Positions 15,848-23,794 of a DNA stretch of 64,000 bases are shown piece by piece. Source of the DNA: DASUWK01 sp036378435 (GTDB lineage: Bacteria; Chloroflexota; Dormibacteria; Dormibacterales; Dormibacteraceae); assembly GCA_036378435.1 (NCBI GenBank), contig DASUWK010000049.1, positions 1-64,000 of the forward strand, read 5' to 3'. Numbering within the stretch: position 1 is the stretch's first letter; every line of letters starts with the position of its first letter. The position numbers and the translations under genes were made by a program. Below the pieces are notes generated by a model. That model was not told the DNA's origin. It was given only the letters and a program-made list of their open reading frames with translations, and ran no database searches.

Positions 15848-16312
15848 CTACGACTTCAGCAGCTGCACCACCGTCGTCTCGGTGTCGGCCGGGTCTGGGG
15901 TCGGGTCTCCGTAGATCTCCCAGACGCGCCCCGCAGGCTCCCTGCCGTTGGCCTCCATCCACACCTCGATCGCTCCGTAGGCCTCGTGGAGGCTGTCGTA
16001 CGGCCCGCGATAGACCGCGACGGCGGCGTCACCTGAGGGGGTTTCGGTCAGGTGCACCTCGCCGGCCGCCTCGAAAGCGCCCGTGATCTCGACGCCGAAC
16101 TCGCAGCGGACTGAGCCGCCAAGCTCCTCAGCGCGCTGGTAGACGAAGACGTTGTGGCCGCCGCTCCAGAGGCCCGGGTGGCTGTGGATGAAGTCCCACA
16201 CCTTGTCCAGGGCTGGGCGCCACGTCGAGCCGATCTCTTCCGCCGGGACTTCGCGCCGGACAGCGGCCAGGGTGCGCGGCTCGACGGTCTGGAGCGTGAC
16301 CGAAACCGGCAT
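15848..16312 (-). CDS. GyrI-like/AraC effector-binding domain protein
   Basis: A 154-residue stand-alone effector-binding domain of the GyrI/SOUL-like superfamily, which binds small hydrophobic ligands or, in some cases, a protein partner. Recognisable elements: VEPRTLAAVRREVPAEEIGSTW at the N-terminus, GGHNVFVYQR, the central FGVEITGAFEA strand, AVAVYRGPYDSLHEAYGAIEVWM and the ending VWEIYGDPTPDPADTETTV. There is no DNA-binding domain. It lies 8 bp downstream of the CYTH gene, so the two probably share a transcript. The ligand is unknown. Confidence 0.85.
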   Translation of the reverse strand: MPVSVTLQTVEPRTLAAVRREVPAEEIGSTWRPALDKVWDFIHSHPGLWSGGHNVFVYQRAEELGGSVRCEFGVEITGAFEAAGEVHLTETPSGDAAVAVYRGPYDSLHEAYGAIEVWMEANGREPAGRVWEIYGDPTPDPADTETTVVQLLKS

Positions 16313-16320
16313 GCAGGCAG

Positions 16321-16893
16321 CTAGCGGGCCAGTTGCTCTGCGTGGGCGCGGGCGAGCTCCGAATAGCTGGACTTGAGGGCGCGATGCCGCGCCAGGCCCA
16401 GCTCCTCGGCGATCGCCTCGATCCGGTCCACGGGCCCTTCGACCTCGGAGAACCAGCCGAAGTCGAGCGTGTCGAGGGTGACGTCACAGCCGTCGAGGCG
16501 CCAGCTTTCCCGGTGCTTGTGGTAGATGACGGCGATCCGGTGCCCCAGCATCGCGAGCACGTCCCGCATCGCGCCGGCGTCGGACACGACCACCTCCGTC
16601 TCCTCGCGGATCTTGATCTTCCGCTCGTAGCGGGCCGGTCCTTTGGCGGTGAGAATGGCCTGCGGCCCGCCATCGATGATCCGCAGCCGGAGCGTGACCG
16701 GCTGCGAGCGCACCGGACGGTAGCGCACGTTCTCCTCGTCGTACATCCCGATGCGCTCGCCGCCCAGCTCGCGCAGCCGCCCACGCAGACGCGCCTGGTC
16801 GCGGGCGCCGCTCAAACGAAATTTGAGCTCTGCCTCGAGGCTGTGTGTGCGCGGTCGGTGCCCGTCCTTCACTCCAAGCTCTGATCCGAGCAT
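16321..16893 (-). CDS. CYTH-domain protein (CyaB/thiamine-triphosphatase-like)
   Basis: A 190-residue CYTH-fold protein. The signature ExExK is present near the N-terminus (LEAELKFRL), followed by basic strands characteristic of the triphosphate tunnel (VTLRLRIIDGG, ILTAKGPARY, RKIKIREETEV) and an acidic C-terminal half (LDTLDFGWFSEVEGPVDRIEAIAEELG). Members hydrolyse triphosphates or cyclise ATP; the sequence does not say which. The ATG at 16893 is preferred because the longer frame would overlap the divergent dehydrogenase, whose ATG is at 16910. The 16-bp divergent gap must contain or overlap both promoters. Confidence 0.85.
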   Translation of the reverse strand: MLGSELGVKDGHRPRTHSLEAELKFRLSGARDQARLRGRLRELGGERIGMYDEENVRYRPVRSQPVTLRLRIIDGGPQAILTAKGPARYERKIKIREETEVVVSDAGAMRDVLAMLGHRIAVIYHKHRESWRLDGCDVTLDTLDFGWFSEVEGPVDRIEAIAEELGLARHRALKSSYSELARAHAEQLAR

Positions 16894-16909
16894 AAAGTTC
16901 AGGCACCGC

Positions 16910-18070
16910 ATGGCTGAGCCTCTGCTGCGGATGACGTGGACGGATCCGATCACGGGCCGCCACGGCTACGCGGTGGTGGACACGCTTGTCGAGGGCATCG
17001 CTGCGGGTGGGACGCGCCTCCGTGCCGGTGTGACGCTGCAGGAGGTCGAGCGCCTCGCGCACGCGATGTCGCTCAAGATGGGCGCCCTCGCCATCCCGTC
17101 CGGCGGCGCCAAGTTCGGCGTCGACGCCGATCCGACCGACCCCGCCGCCGAAGGCGTGCTCGTCCGCTTCGTGCGGCACCTGAAGCCGCTGTTCGAGACC
17201 ATGCTCGTCACCGGCGAGGACATGGGCACGTCGCCGGAGCTGCTGGATCGCGTCTTTCGAGCCGCCGGAGTCGACTCTTCGCTTCACGCCGGCCTCACGC
17301 GATCCGGCGATCCCGCCGCTGCGCTGGCTCGCGTGGCGGAAGGCCTCCAGGTGCGGAACGAAGGCATCCGCCTCGTCGACCTGGTGGGCGGATACGGCGT
17401 CGCCGAAGCCGTCCTGGCGGCGATCGAGGAGCTCGACCTGGGCGATCCGTCGCTGCTGCGCGCCTCGATCCAGGGCTTCGGCTCGATGGGCGGGTCAGCG
17501 GCGCGCTACCTGGTGCGGGCCGGCGTCCGGGTCGTCGCCGTGGCTGACGCGACAGGTGTCGTCGCCAACCCCGTCGGCCTGGACGTCGAGGCGATGCTGG
17601 CGGCGCGCTCGGAGCTGGGCGACATCGATCGGTCGCGGCTGAGGGCGACCGACGATCAGCTCCCCCGCGAAGCCTGGCTCACTGTGGACGCCGACATCCT
17701 GGTGCCGGCCGCCGTCGCCGACGCGATCAATGAGGCCAACTGCGATGCGATCCGCGCCAGCCTGATCGTGGAGGCCGCCAACATCCCGACGACCGCCACC
17801 GCTGAGCGGCGGCTCGCCGATCGCGGCATCACCGTGATCCCGGACTTCGTCGCCAACTCGGGCACCAACGCCTACCTCTGGTGGCTGGTGCTGGGCAAGA
17901 TCGAGCCCAACTCGGACTCGGCCTTCAACGCCATCGGCCAGACCATGCGCGACGCCGTGCCGGCTGCGCTGCGCGCCGCCATCGCCGACGGCGAGACTCC
18001 CAGGGCAGCGGCCGAACGCCAAGCCCTCCAGCGCCTCGGCGACATGGCCGCCGCCCCCGCCGCCTCCTGA
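16910..18070 (+). CDS. Glu/Leu/Phe/Val (ELFV) dehydrogenase family protein
   Basis: A 386-residue amino-acid dehydrogenase-like protein, interconverting an amino acid and its 2-oxo acid. The N-terminal domain has GGTRLRAGVTLQEVERLAHAMSLKMG and the lysine-containing IPSGGAKFGVD loop, then TGEDMGTSPE. The NAD(P)-binding domain contains IQGFGSMGGSAARYLVRAG and IVEAANIPTT, with VIPDFVANSG near the end. The GGTRL...LAHAMSLK pattern is also seen in leucine/phenylalanine-type enzymes, so the substrate is left open. The next gene, a GH63-type hydrolase, starts at CTG overlapping this TGA. Confidence 0.87.
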   Translation: MAEPLLRMTWTDPITGRHGYAVVDTLVEGIAAGGTRLRAGVTLQEVERLAHAMSLKMGALAIPSGGAKFGVDADPTDPAAEGVLVRFVRHLKPLFETMLVTGEDMGTSPELLDRVFRAAGVDSSLHAGLTRSGDPAAALARVAEGLQVRNEGIRLVDLVGGYGVAEAVLAAIEELDLGDPSLLRASIQGFGSMGGSAARYLVRAGVRVVAVADATGVVANPVGLDVEAMLAARSELGDIDRSRLRATDDQLPREAWLTVDADILVPAAVADAINEANCDAIRASLIVEAANIPTTATAERRLADRGITVIPDFVANSGTNAYLWWLVLGKIEPNSDSAFNAIGQTMRDAVPAALRAAIADGETPRAAAERQALQRLGDMAAAPAAS

Positions 18071-19344
18071 ACCGCGACCGGCTGGCCGAGGCGGCGCAAG
18101 AGGTCCTGCGCGGCAACGACGCCGGCGCCTGGACCAAGCCATCCCCGACCCAGTACCCGCATCAGTGGAACTGGGACAGCGCCTTCGCGGCCCTGGGCTG
18201 GGCGACGTTCGACTGGGACAGGGCCTGTCTCGAGATCGAGTCACTGCTGGAGGCGAGGTGGCGCGACGGCATGCTTCCACACCTGCGCTACGACCCGCGC
18301 TTCGTGGCCGACTACTTCCCGGGTCCCGACTGGTGGCCCCGCGCGCCACGACACATCGAGAACGCGGGCGTCCTGACGAGCGGCATCAGCAACCCGCCCG
18401 TCCTGCCGATCGCTGTCAGGCTGGTCGGAGAGCGGCAGGCTGACCTCGGCCGGCGACACGACCTCTGGCGGCGCTGCCTGCCGGGTTTGACGGCCTGGCT
18501 GCGGTGGTTCCTCGACTCAAGGCGCCCGCCCGGCGGTCAGCTCCCGGTGGTCGTGCATCCCTGGGAGGCGGGGTGGGATAACTCGCCCCGCTGGGATCGA
18601 CTGTCCCATGCGGGGCTGAAGCCGAGCCGGCCTTACGAGCGGCTCGACACGCGTCACGTGGCCGCCGGTGAGCGCCCCGCGGGCAAGGACTACGACAGCT
18701 ACCTCGCCCTCGCCGAGCTGCTCGACGGCACGGACTATGACGCGGCCCAGTACCTGGAGCGGACCCCCTTCGCCGTCAACGACGTCGTGGTCGACGCGCT
18801 CTGGTACGGCGCGGCCCGGGACGTCAACTTCATGGCGCTCCTGGTGGGCCAGGGGCCGGCGTTCAGCGACCAGGAGCTGTCCAGCTACGCGGACGCCTTC
18901 GAAGCGGTCCACTGGAGCTCGGAGAAGGGAACGTATCTCGACTGGGACGTAGCTGCAGGGAGTCCGATCGCCGTCGAATCCGCGGCCGCCGTGGCGGCGC
19001 TGGCCGGTGGCGTGATCCCGGCGGAGCGGGCGGCGACGATATGGAGGCGCTTCGTCGACCAAGCCGTCGGCGCGCGCCTCGTCTGCACAGTGCCGCCGTC
19101 GGCGCTGGAGTTCGAACCTGCGCGCTACTGGCGCGGGCCCGTCTGGCTGAACGTGAACTGGCTCGTGATCCGCGGACTCGAGCACGCGGGGATGAATTCC
19201 GAAGCCGCCGATTTGCGCGCGCAGAGCCTGGAGCTGGTCGCCGACGGCGGCTTCCACGAGTACTTCGACGCCATCATCGGAGAGGGGAGAGGCATCGCCG
19301 GCTTCACCTGGACGGCCGCCGTGGTGCTCGACCTGCTGGGCTGA
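18067..19344 (+). CDS. GH63-type (alpha/alpha)6 glycosidase, mannosylglycerate/glucosylglycerate hydrolase-like
   Basis: A 425-residue toroid-fold hydrolase if started at CTG 18067. Motifs match the mannosyl-/glucosylglycerate hydrolase branch of GH63: TQYPHQWNWDSAFAALGW, RDGMLPH, HPWEAGWDNSPRWD (with the putative catalytic acid Asp), ARYWRGPVWLNVNWLV and a late FHEYFDAIIGEGRGIAGFTW. Length matches that branch (about 420). The conserved N-terminus begins right after the upstream gene's stop. The only upstream standard starts lie deep inside that gene, so the likely start is CTG in a CTGA overlap. Recycling of a glycosylglycerate compatible solute is plausible but inferred. Confidence 0.82.
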   Translation: MNRDRLAEAAQEVLRGNDAGAWTKPSPTQYPHQWNWDSAFAALGWATFDWDRACLEIESLLEARWRDGMLPHLRYDPRFVADYFPGPDWWPRAPRHIENAGVLTSGISNPPVLPIAVRLVGERQADLGRRHDLWRRCLPGLTAWLRWFLDSRRPPGGQLPVVVHPWEAGWDNSPRWDRLSHAGLKPSRPYERLDTRHVAAGERPAGKDYDSYLALAELLDGTDYDAAQYLERTPFAVNDVVVDALWYGAARDVNFMALLVGQGPAFSDQELSSYADAFEAVHWSSEKGTYLDWDVAAGSPIAVESAAAVAALAGGVIPAERAATIWRRFVDQAVGARLVCTVPPSALEFEPARYWRGPVWLNVNWLVIRGLEHAGMNSEAADLRAQSLELVADGGFHEYFDAIIGEGRGIAGFTWTAAVVLDLLG

Positions 19345-19376
19345 CCCGTCCGGAAAGGGAAGGCTGCTCGGAAAGG

Positions 19377-19402
19377 GGAAAGCCTGCTTGCGCAGGCTTT
19401 CC
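19377..19402 (+). terminator. Strong hairpin after the glycosidase gene, terminator-like
   Basis: A perfect 11-bp inverted repeat (GGAAAGCCTGC, loop TTGC, GCAGGCTTTCC) 32 bp after the glycosidase stop. There is no T-run after it, so it is not a textbook intrinsic terminator; it may be a weak terminator or a 3'-end stabiliser. The rest of the 230-bp gap up to 19574 has no coding sequence that I can support. It contains a TTTCCACA/TGTGGATA inverted pair (about 19478-19507) and the leader of the next gene. Confidence 0.5.
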
Positions 19403-19574
19403 AGGCTGGGGTGGGGGCGTGGAGTTCGATCCTGGACGGCCCTTTCAGGCCGCACATATAGTAGCAGCAGTTGCTGATTTCCACAAGATGTCGAATGCCT
19501 GTGGATATGCGCGCCCGGACCTGCCCGGGCTGCTACCATAAAGTCCTACATTGGTAGTAGGAGGTTTGCCGCCA

Positions 19575-19901
19575 ATGGGATTGCTGCTTCTGATCATCCT
19601 GGTCATCATCCTAGTGGCGTTGGTTCTCGGCGGCGGGGGCTACACGTACCGCCGGTACTACGGCGCCACGCCGATGACGGGCGAAGTCGTGGAAACCGGG
19701 CCGGGCGGCGGCGGAGCCGCGGTGGCGGCACTGCTCCTGTTCATCATCGTGGTCGCCATCTTGATCTGGGCTGGTCTGGCCAACGGGTGGTTCAACGGCG
19801 GCGGCTCGACTCACACCAACAACGGCAACGGCGGGGGCAGCGCGCCTGCGTCGAGCCCGCTTTTCTCACCACCGTCGTCCTCGCCTAAGAGCAGCCCCTA
19901 G
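19575..19901 (+). CDS. Small membrane protein with Gly/Ser/Pro-rich tail, function unknown
   Basis: A 108-residue protein with two transmembrane helices (about residues 2-20 and 47-68). Between them is a YTYRRYYGATPMTGE loop; after them a low-complexity tail rich in Gly, Asn, Ser and Pro. A TAGGAGG ribosome site at 19558-19564 with 10-base spacing selects the ATG at 19575 over an earlier in-frame TTG. Not recognised as a known family. Its stop overlaps that of the convergent S49 peptidase gene by 4 bp. Confidence 0.68.
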   Translation: MGLLLLIILVIILVALVLGGGGYTYRRYYGATPMTGEVVETGPGGGGAAVAALLLFIIVVAILIWAGLANGWFNGGGSTHTNNGNGGGSAPASSPLFSPPSSSPKSSP

Positions 19902-20674
19902 AACCTGGGCTCGCGCCCTCCGAGCTGAAGGGCTTGGTCGACGGCCTCGAGAGCCGCGGCTCGGGCGGCGCGGCCCAGCAGGACTGAGCGGAGCCCACGC
20001 CGAGGACCGATCCAGCCCCAGCGAGGAGCGACCCCGGCCAGTGCGGCCGCCCGGTTGACCGCGTCTTCGAAACCGCCGACCCGATCGGCGAGACCGAGCT
20101 CGACCGACTGGCGGCCGCTGAACACCTCGCCCGTGGCGAGCTTGCGCAGCTTGCCGGGATCGGTGCCGCGGCCCTCCTGGATCCGCTCCAGGAACAGCGA
20201 GAAGTACTCCTGCACCATGGCCTCGTCCTTGCGCTGCTCCTCGTCGGTAGGGCGGCGCCAGAACGCGCCCATGTCCTTGAGCTTCCCGCTCTTGGTGACG
20301 TTGAAGCCCAGCCCGGCGCGGGCCAGGAGCTCTTCGGCCAGGGGCCGCACGGTTATCACTCCGATAGAGCCCACCACCGCGGCCGGCTGCACGATCAGCT
20401 CACGCGCCGCGCAGGCGATCAGGTAGCCGCCTGAAGCGCAGATGCCGCCGGTGAAGGCGACCACGGGCTTCTCGGCCGCCAGCTTGCGGAGCTCGGTGTA
20501 GATGTGGTCGCCGTCGGCCGCAGACCCGCCGCGTGACTCGATGTCCACGACCACGGCTTGCGCCCACCGGCTCCTCCGGACGCGCTGGATCAACGGGATC
20601 CAATCGGCCGGTCGTACACCGACTCCGATCGTCCCTTCCATGCGCATCGCCACCACGGGCTTCGGACCAATCAC
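19898..20674 (-). CDS. S49-family serine peptidase (SppA-like), no signal anchor
   Basis: A 258-residue ClpP-fold peptidase of the S49 (signal peptide peptidase A) family. It shows the nucleophile Ser81 in GGICASGGYLIACAA, the general-base lysine in the TKSGKLKDMGAF segment (K133 by spacing) and GSIGVI. S49 enzymes degrade cleaved signal peptides at the membrane. This version lacks an obvious N-terminal membrane helix, so it could act as a soluble oligomer. Start is GTG 20674, divergent from the DNA ligase (GTG 20694), leaving only 19 bp between the two starts. Confidence 0.88.
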   Translation of the reverse strand: MIGPKPVVAMRMEGTIGVGVRPADWIPLIQRVRRSRWAQAVVVDIESRGGSAADGDHIYTELRKLAAEKPVVAFTGGICASGGYLIACAARELIVQPAAVVGSIGVITVRPLAEELLARAGLGFNVTKSGKLKDMGAFWRRPTDEEQRKDEAMVQEYFSLFLERIQEGRGTDPGKLRKLATGEVFSGRQSVELGLADRVGGFEDAVNRAAALAGVAPRWGWIGPRRGLRSVLLGRAARAAALEAVDQALQLGGREPRF

Positions 20675-20693
20675 CGAACGCTATTGTGTCCCG

Positions 20694-21743
20694 GTGCCCC
20701 GGCTGCCGCTCTCACTCGAACCGATGCTGGCGCAACTGCAGCCGGGACTTCCGTCCGGCGACGGCTGGCGCTACGAGCCCAAGTGGGACGGCTTCCGCGT
20801 GCTGGCCCATCGCGACGGCCAGCGCGTCGACCTGGTCAGCCGCGGTGGCAGGCCGATGACGCGCTACTACCCCGAGCTGATCGAACCGCTGCGCCTGGTG
20901 CCGGCGGAATACTTCGTGATCGACGGCGAGGTCGTCATCGCCGGCTCCGACGGACTGGACTTCGACGCCTTGCTGCAGCGGATCCACCCGGCGGAGTCGC
21001 GGATCAAGATGCTGGCGGAGAAGACGCCGGCCTGGTTCGTGGCCTTTGACCTGGTGGCCGTGGGCGACGAAGACCTCACCTCAAAACCGCTCAGCGAGCG
21101 CACTGTCCGCTTGGGCGAGCTGCTGGCCGGCTCGGACACTCCGATCTTCACCACGCCCGCGACGCAGGACCGCAAGCTGGCCGCCGAATGGTTCGACCAG
21201 TTCGAGGGCGCGGGGCTGGACGGCGTGATCGCCAAGCGGCTCGATCAGACCTATACACCTGCCAAGCGCGGCTGGGTGAAGGTCAAGCACGAGCGCACGG
21301 CAGACTGCGTCGTCATCGGCTACCGCCTCGGCAAGGACGGCAGCCTGGGCTCACTGCTGCTGGGGCTCTTCGACGACGAGGGTCGCATGCACTACGTCGG
21401 GCACACGTCGTCTTTTTCCGCGGCTGAGCGCCGCCAGTTGCTGGAACAGCTCGCGCCGATGCGCGAGGAGATCGATTGGGGGAAGACGGCGTTGCCGGAA
21501 GCCCGCATGCCGGGCGGCCCCAGCCGCTGGTCGCGCGGCCGGGAGAGCGAGTGGGTCTCGATCAAGCCCGAGCTGGTGTGCGAGGTCAGCTACGACAAGC
21601 TGCAGAGCGGAGAGCGGTTTCGGCATGCCGCCACCTTTCGCCGCTGGCGCCCCGACAAGCCGCCCAGCGAGTGCGGCTTTGACCAGGTCTTCAAGGCCGT
21701 TCGGTTCGAGCTGAGCGACATCCTGGCGGGAGCCCGCGCCTGA
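20694..21743 (+). CDS. ATP-dependent DNA ligase, LigC type
   Basis: A 349-residue compact ligase with an adenylation domain and an OB-fold domain. The nucleotidyltransferase motif I is EPKWDGFRV with adenylated Lys30; motif IIIa is FVAFDLVAVG, motif IV is LDGVIAKRLD and motif V is RGWVKVKHERTADCVV. The length and the lack of extra domains match the short LigC ligases used in repair in actinobacteria and relatives, not the NAD-dependent replicative LigA. The GTG at 20694 gives the family-typical N-terminus PRLPLSLEPMLA. No Ku or LigD gene is near. Confidence 0.92.
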   Translation: MPRLPLSLEPMLAQLQPGLPSGDGWRYEPKWDGFRVLAHRDGQRVDLVSRGGRPMTRYYPELIEPLRLVPAEYFVIDGEVVIAGSDGLDFDALLQRIHPAESRIKMLAEKTPAWFVAFDLVAVGDEDLTSKPLSERTVRLGELLAGSDTPIFTTPATQDRKLAAEWFDQFEGAGLDGVIAKRLDQTYTPAKRGWVKVKHERTADCVVIGYRLGKDGSLGSLLLGLFDDEGRMHYVGHTSSFSAAERRQLLEQLAPMREEIDWGKTALPEARMPGGPSRWSRGRESEWVSIKPELVCEVSYDKLQSGERFRHAATFRRWRPDKPPSECGFDQVFKAVRFELSDILAGARA

Positions 21744-21772
21744 CGAGCGCCGGCTAAAAGGATCGGGAGGTC

Positions 21773-22174
21773 TCAGTCGACCTCGAGCTCTTCGTCGTCC
21801 GCCTCGTCGGCGTCACCCTCGTCGGCGAGGTCTTCGATCTCCGGCTCTGCCTCATCGGCTTCCTCAGCTTCCTCGACGGCCGCGGGCGCCGCGGTCCGCT
21901 TGGCGTTCGCCGCGGCTGCGACCGCCTTGCCGCGGCTGCGCCAGCTGATGGAGGTGGTGACCTCGCGCAGTTCGATGTCCGCCGGATCGACGAACACGCT
22001 CTCTCGCTTGATCAGCTTTTTCTCGCCCTGGTCCACGTAGACGACCGTGCGCTCGAGAACGGCGGTGACGAAGTGGCGCTCCTCGTTGATCTGCGCCCAG
22101 AACTCGGGCATGATCGCGTGGCCCTCACGGGCGAGGGTGCTGAGTGGAACCAGGCGGGGTGCGCGAAGGGCCAA
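21773..22174 (-). CDS. Unknown protein with very acidic C-terminal tail
   Basis: A 133-residue protein I do not recognise. The first about 75 residues look folded (EFWAQINEERHFVTAVLERTV, YVDQGEKKLIKRESVFVDP). A short basic/alanine stretch follows, and the last about 40 residues are almost entirely Glu, Asp and Ala. The start is TTG at 22174, supported by an AAGGAG ribosome site 10 bases upstream. The 98-bp gap to the downstream-facing neighbour contains no other gene. The acidic tail could bind a basic protein or mimic nucleic acid, but that is speculation. Confidence 0.65.
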   Translation of the reverse strand: MALRAPRLVPLSTLAREGHAIMPEFWAQINEERHFVTAVLERTVVYVDQGEKKLIKRESVFVDPADIELREVTTSISWRSRGKAVAAAANAKRTAAPAAVEEAEEADEAEPEIEDLADEGDADEADDEELEVD

Positions 22175-22272
22175 TGTCGTTTATCTCCTTGATCCGAGTA
22201 CGTTTTCCCAATCTAGGCACCCCTTCCAAACCCCCGCCACGCGCGCGGTAAAGGTTTGCAACGGTCTGCCTG

Positions 22273-23214
22273 CTAGCAGGCGTAGTCCGAGTCGTAGCCC
22301 GAACCGGCCCAGGTGGCGAGTTCTTGGGCCAGCCAGACCGGCGCTCCCGAGAAACCCGGATGCGAGCAAGCGTCCGCGGGCGCCTTGCCGGCGACCCAGT
22401 CACCCACGATGCGCGGGTCGCCCCAGCCGCCCGTGATCTGCTTCCAATCGGGGAAGGTCGAGTACACGCCGATATGCTTGCCGGTATCGGCCAGGGCGTC
22501 GATCTGGCCCCGCAGGGCGAACTGGTTGACGACGGGGTCGGCATCGTCCCAGCTGTTCGCCTCCTCGACGTCGAGCCACCAGACGGACGGGTACGGAATC
22601 TTGAAATCGCTCATGACCCTGAGGGTGTCCTCGGTGGTGGAGCAGCCGAGGCCGTAGGCGAGCTGCTGGGTTGGCGTCGCTCCCGGAATGCTCGCCGCGC
22701 GGGCGGCGCAGAACGGCAGCAGTCGCGGCGCGTTGGCCGGGTTGAAGCCCGTGTTGAGGTAGATCCCTGCGTTCTTCGGCGCGGCCTTCATGAGGTCCAG
22801 GAAACAGGCGTTCAGCGTGAACGCCCGGCCCCCGTTGATCCCGACAATGCCGTACGCGGCGGCAGCGGGCTGGTGGCCGTCTCTGCATTGCGGGAACGAG
22901 GCGTCGTAACCGCGAGACAGGGTGCTGAAGGGCGAAGCGGCAGGATGGTGGGAACCGTCTGGTGGCGGAGCCGGAGTTGGCGTGGGGAAGACGAAGGCAG
23001 GATCGGCCGGCTGGGCCGGCGACGGCGGGATGATCCAGGGCTCGGCGGGAGGCCAGGCCAGCTGGTGGGTGATGCCGCGGTGGTCGGTGCTGGCGGTGCT
23101 CGCGCCGGCCAGCGTGCCCGTCAGCGGGGGCGCTGCCGTGGATCCCGAGCAGGCCGCCAGCGCCGCCGCGACCAGGGGCAGAGCCAGGCTGAGCATCCGG
23201 GGCATCCGGGGCAC
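22273..23214 (-). CDS. Lipoprotein with GH25-like/DUF1906-type glycosidase-like domain
   Basis: A 313-residue exported protein: a signal peptide ending in lipobox LAACS, a long Pro/Thr/Ala-rich linker (about residues 25-95), then a TIM-barrel-like domain beginning GYDASFPQC and containing VGINGGRAF, PSVWWLDVEEANSW, GVYSTFPDWKQITGGW and WLAQELATW. This pattern is typical of GH25-like or DUF1906 domains in surface proteins of GC-rich bacteria; some cleave peptidoglycan. The DVEEANSW acidic residues occupy the catalytic position. Starts at GTG 23214, ATG 23205 or ATG 23196 are all possible; the last leaves the most compact signal peptide. Confidence 0.78.
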   Translation of the reverse strand: MPRMPRMLSLALPLVAAALAACSGSTAAPPLTGTLAGASTASTDHRGITHQLAWPPAEPWIIPPSPAQPADPAFVFPTPTPAPPPDGSHHPAASPFSTLSRGYDASFPQCRDGHQPAAAAYGIVGINGGRAFTLNACFLDLMKAAPKNAGIYLNTGFNPANAPRLLPFCAARAASIPGATPTQQLAYGLGCSTTEDTLRVMSDFKIPYPSVWWLDVEEANSWDDADPVVNQFALRGQIDALADTGKHIGVYSTFPDWKQITGGWGDPRIVGDWVAGKAPADACSHPGFSGAPVWLAQELATWAGSGYDSDYAC

Positions 23215-23270
23215 CGAAGCGAGGCTAGAAACCCTGCGCGGGCAAGATGGCCGCGGCTTGTTGAGGGCTT

Positions 23271-23792
23271 GTGAAGTTGTGGCTGCTGTACGGTCTTCAG
23301 AGAGTGCGGACCTTCCTGCCCAAGAACGTTGAGATCGCGGTAGGCGTACGGCTGCTGCAGGTCCTGCAGGTGGTCTACGAAGCCACCGATGGGGCGATCG
23401 GCTCGCGCTTGGGTCCCTACCGCCTCCTCCTGCTGCGCACGCGAGGGCGCAAGACGGGCCAGCTGCGCACGGCCGAGCTGCTTTACGTCGACGATGGCGC
23501 GAACTTCATCGTCGTGGGCTCCAAGGGCGGCAGCGACGCGCCCCCGGCCTGGCTGCTGAATCTCGAAGCCGAGCCCAAAGCCGAGGTCCAGGTCGGTCGG
23601 GAGCACTACTCGGTGCGGTCGCGGATCGCTGATCCAGCCGAGCGCAAGCGGCTGTGGAAGCGCGTGACCGCGGTCTGGCCTGACTACCAGCGCTACCAGG
23701 ACCGGTCGGCCCGCGAGATCCCGGTGATCATTCTCGAGCCCGTTCCTATCATCGAAGCCAGTCACCCTGTCCACTCTCGAAGGAGGCATTAG
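23271..23792 (+). CDS. F420-dependent nitroreductase-family protein (Ddn-like)
   Basis: A 173-residue split-barrel protein of the deazaflavin (F420)-dependent nitroreductase family. The characteristic core is RLLLLRTRGRKTGQLRTAELLY, VVGSKGGSDAPPAWLLNLEAEP and a final ADPAERKRLW/WPDYQRYQ segment. Members typically use reduced F420 to reduce quinones or nitro compounds; some bind other flavins. Its presence suggests that the organism makes F420, but no F420 biosynthesis gene is in the window. Start GTG 23271. The unknown gene after it starts 2 bp past the stop, with a strong GGAGG site inside the end of this one. Confidence 0.87.
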   Translation: MKLWLLYGLQRVRTFLPKNVEIAVGVRLLQVLQVVYEATDGAIGSRLGPYRLLLLRTRGRKTGQLRTAELLYVDDGANFIVVGSKGGSDAPPAWLLNLEAEPKAEVQVGREHYSVRSRIADPAERKRLWKRVTAVWPDYQRYQDRSAREIPVIILEPVPIIEASHPVHSRRRH

Positions 23793-23794
23793 CC

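Noticed and set aside
19420..19450. tRNA-like T-loop sequence (GTTCGATCC) after the glycosidase gene
   Set aside because: Flanking bases do not form a T stem, acceptor stem or anticodon arm.
19477..19508. DnaA-box-like pair (ATTTCCACA and TGTGGATAT), possible replication origin
   Set aside because: Only two imperfect boxes, no AT-rich unwinding region, and no dnaA, dnaN or gyr genes nearby.
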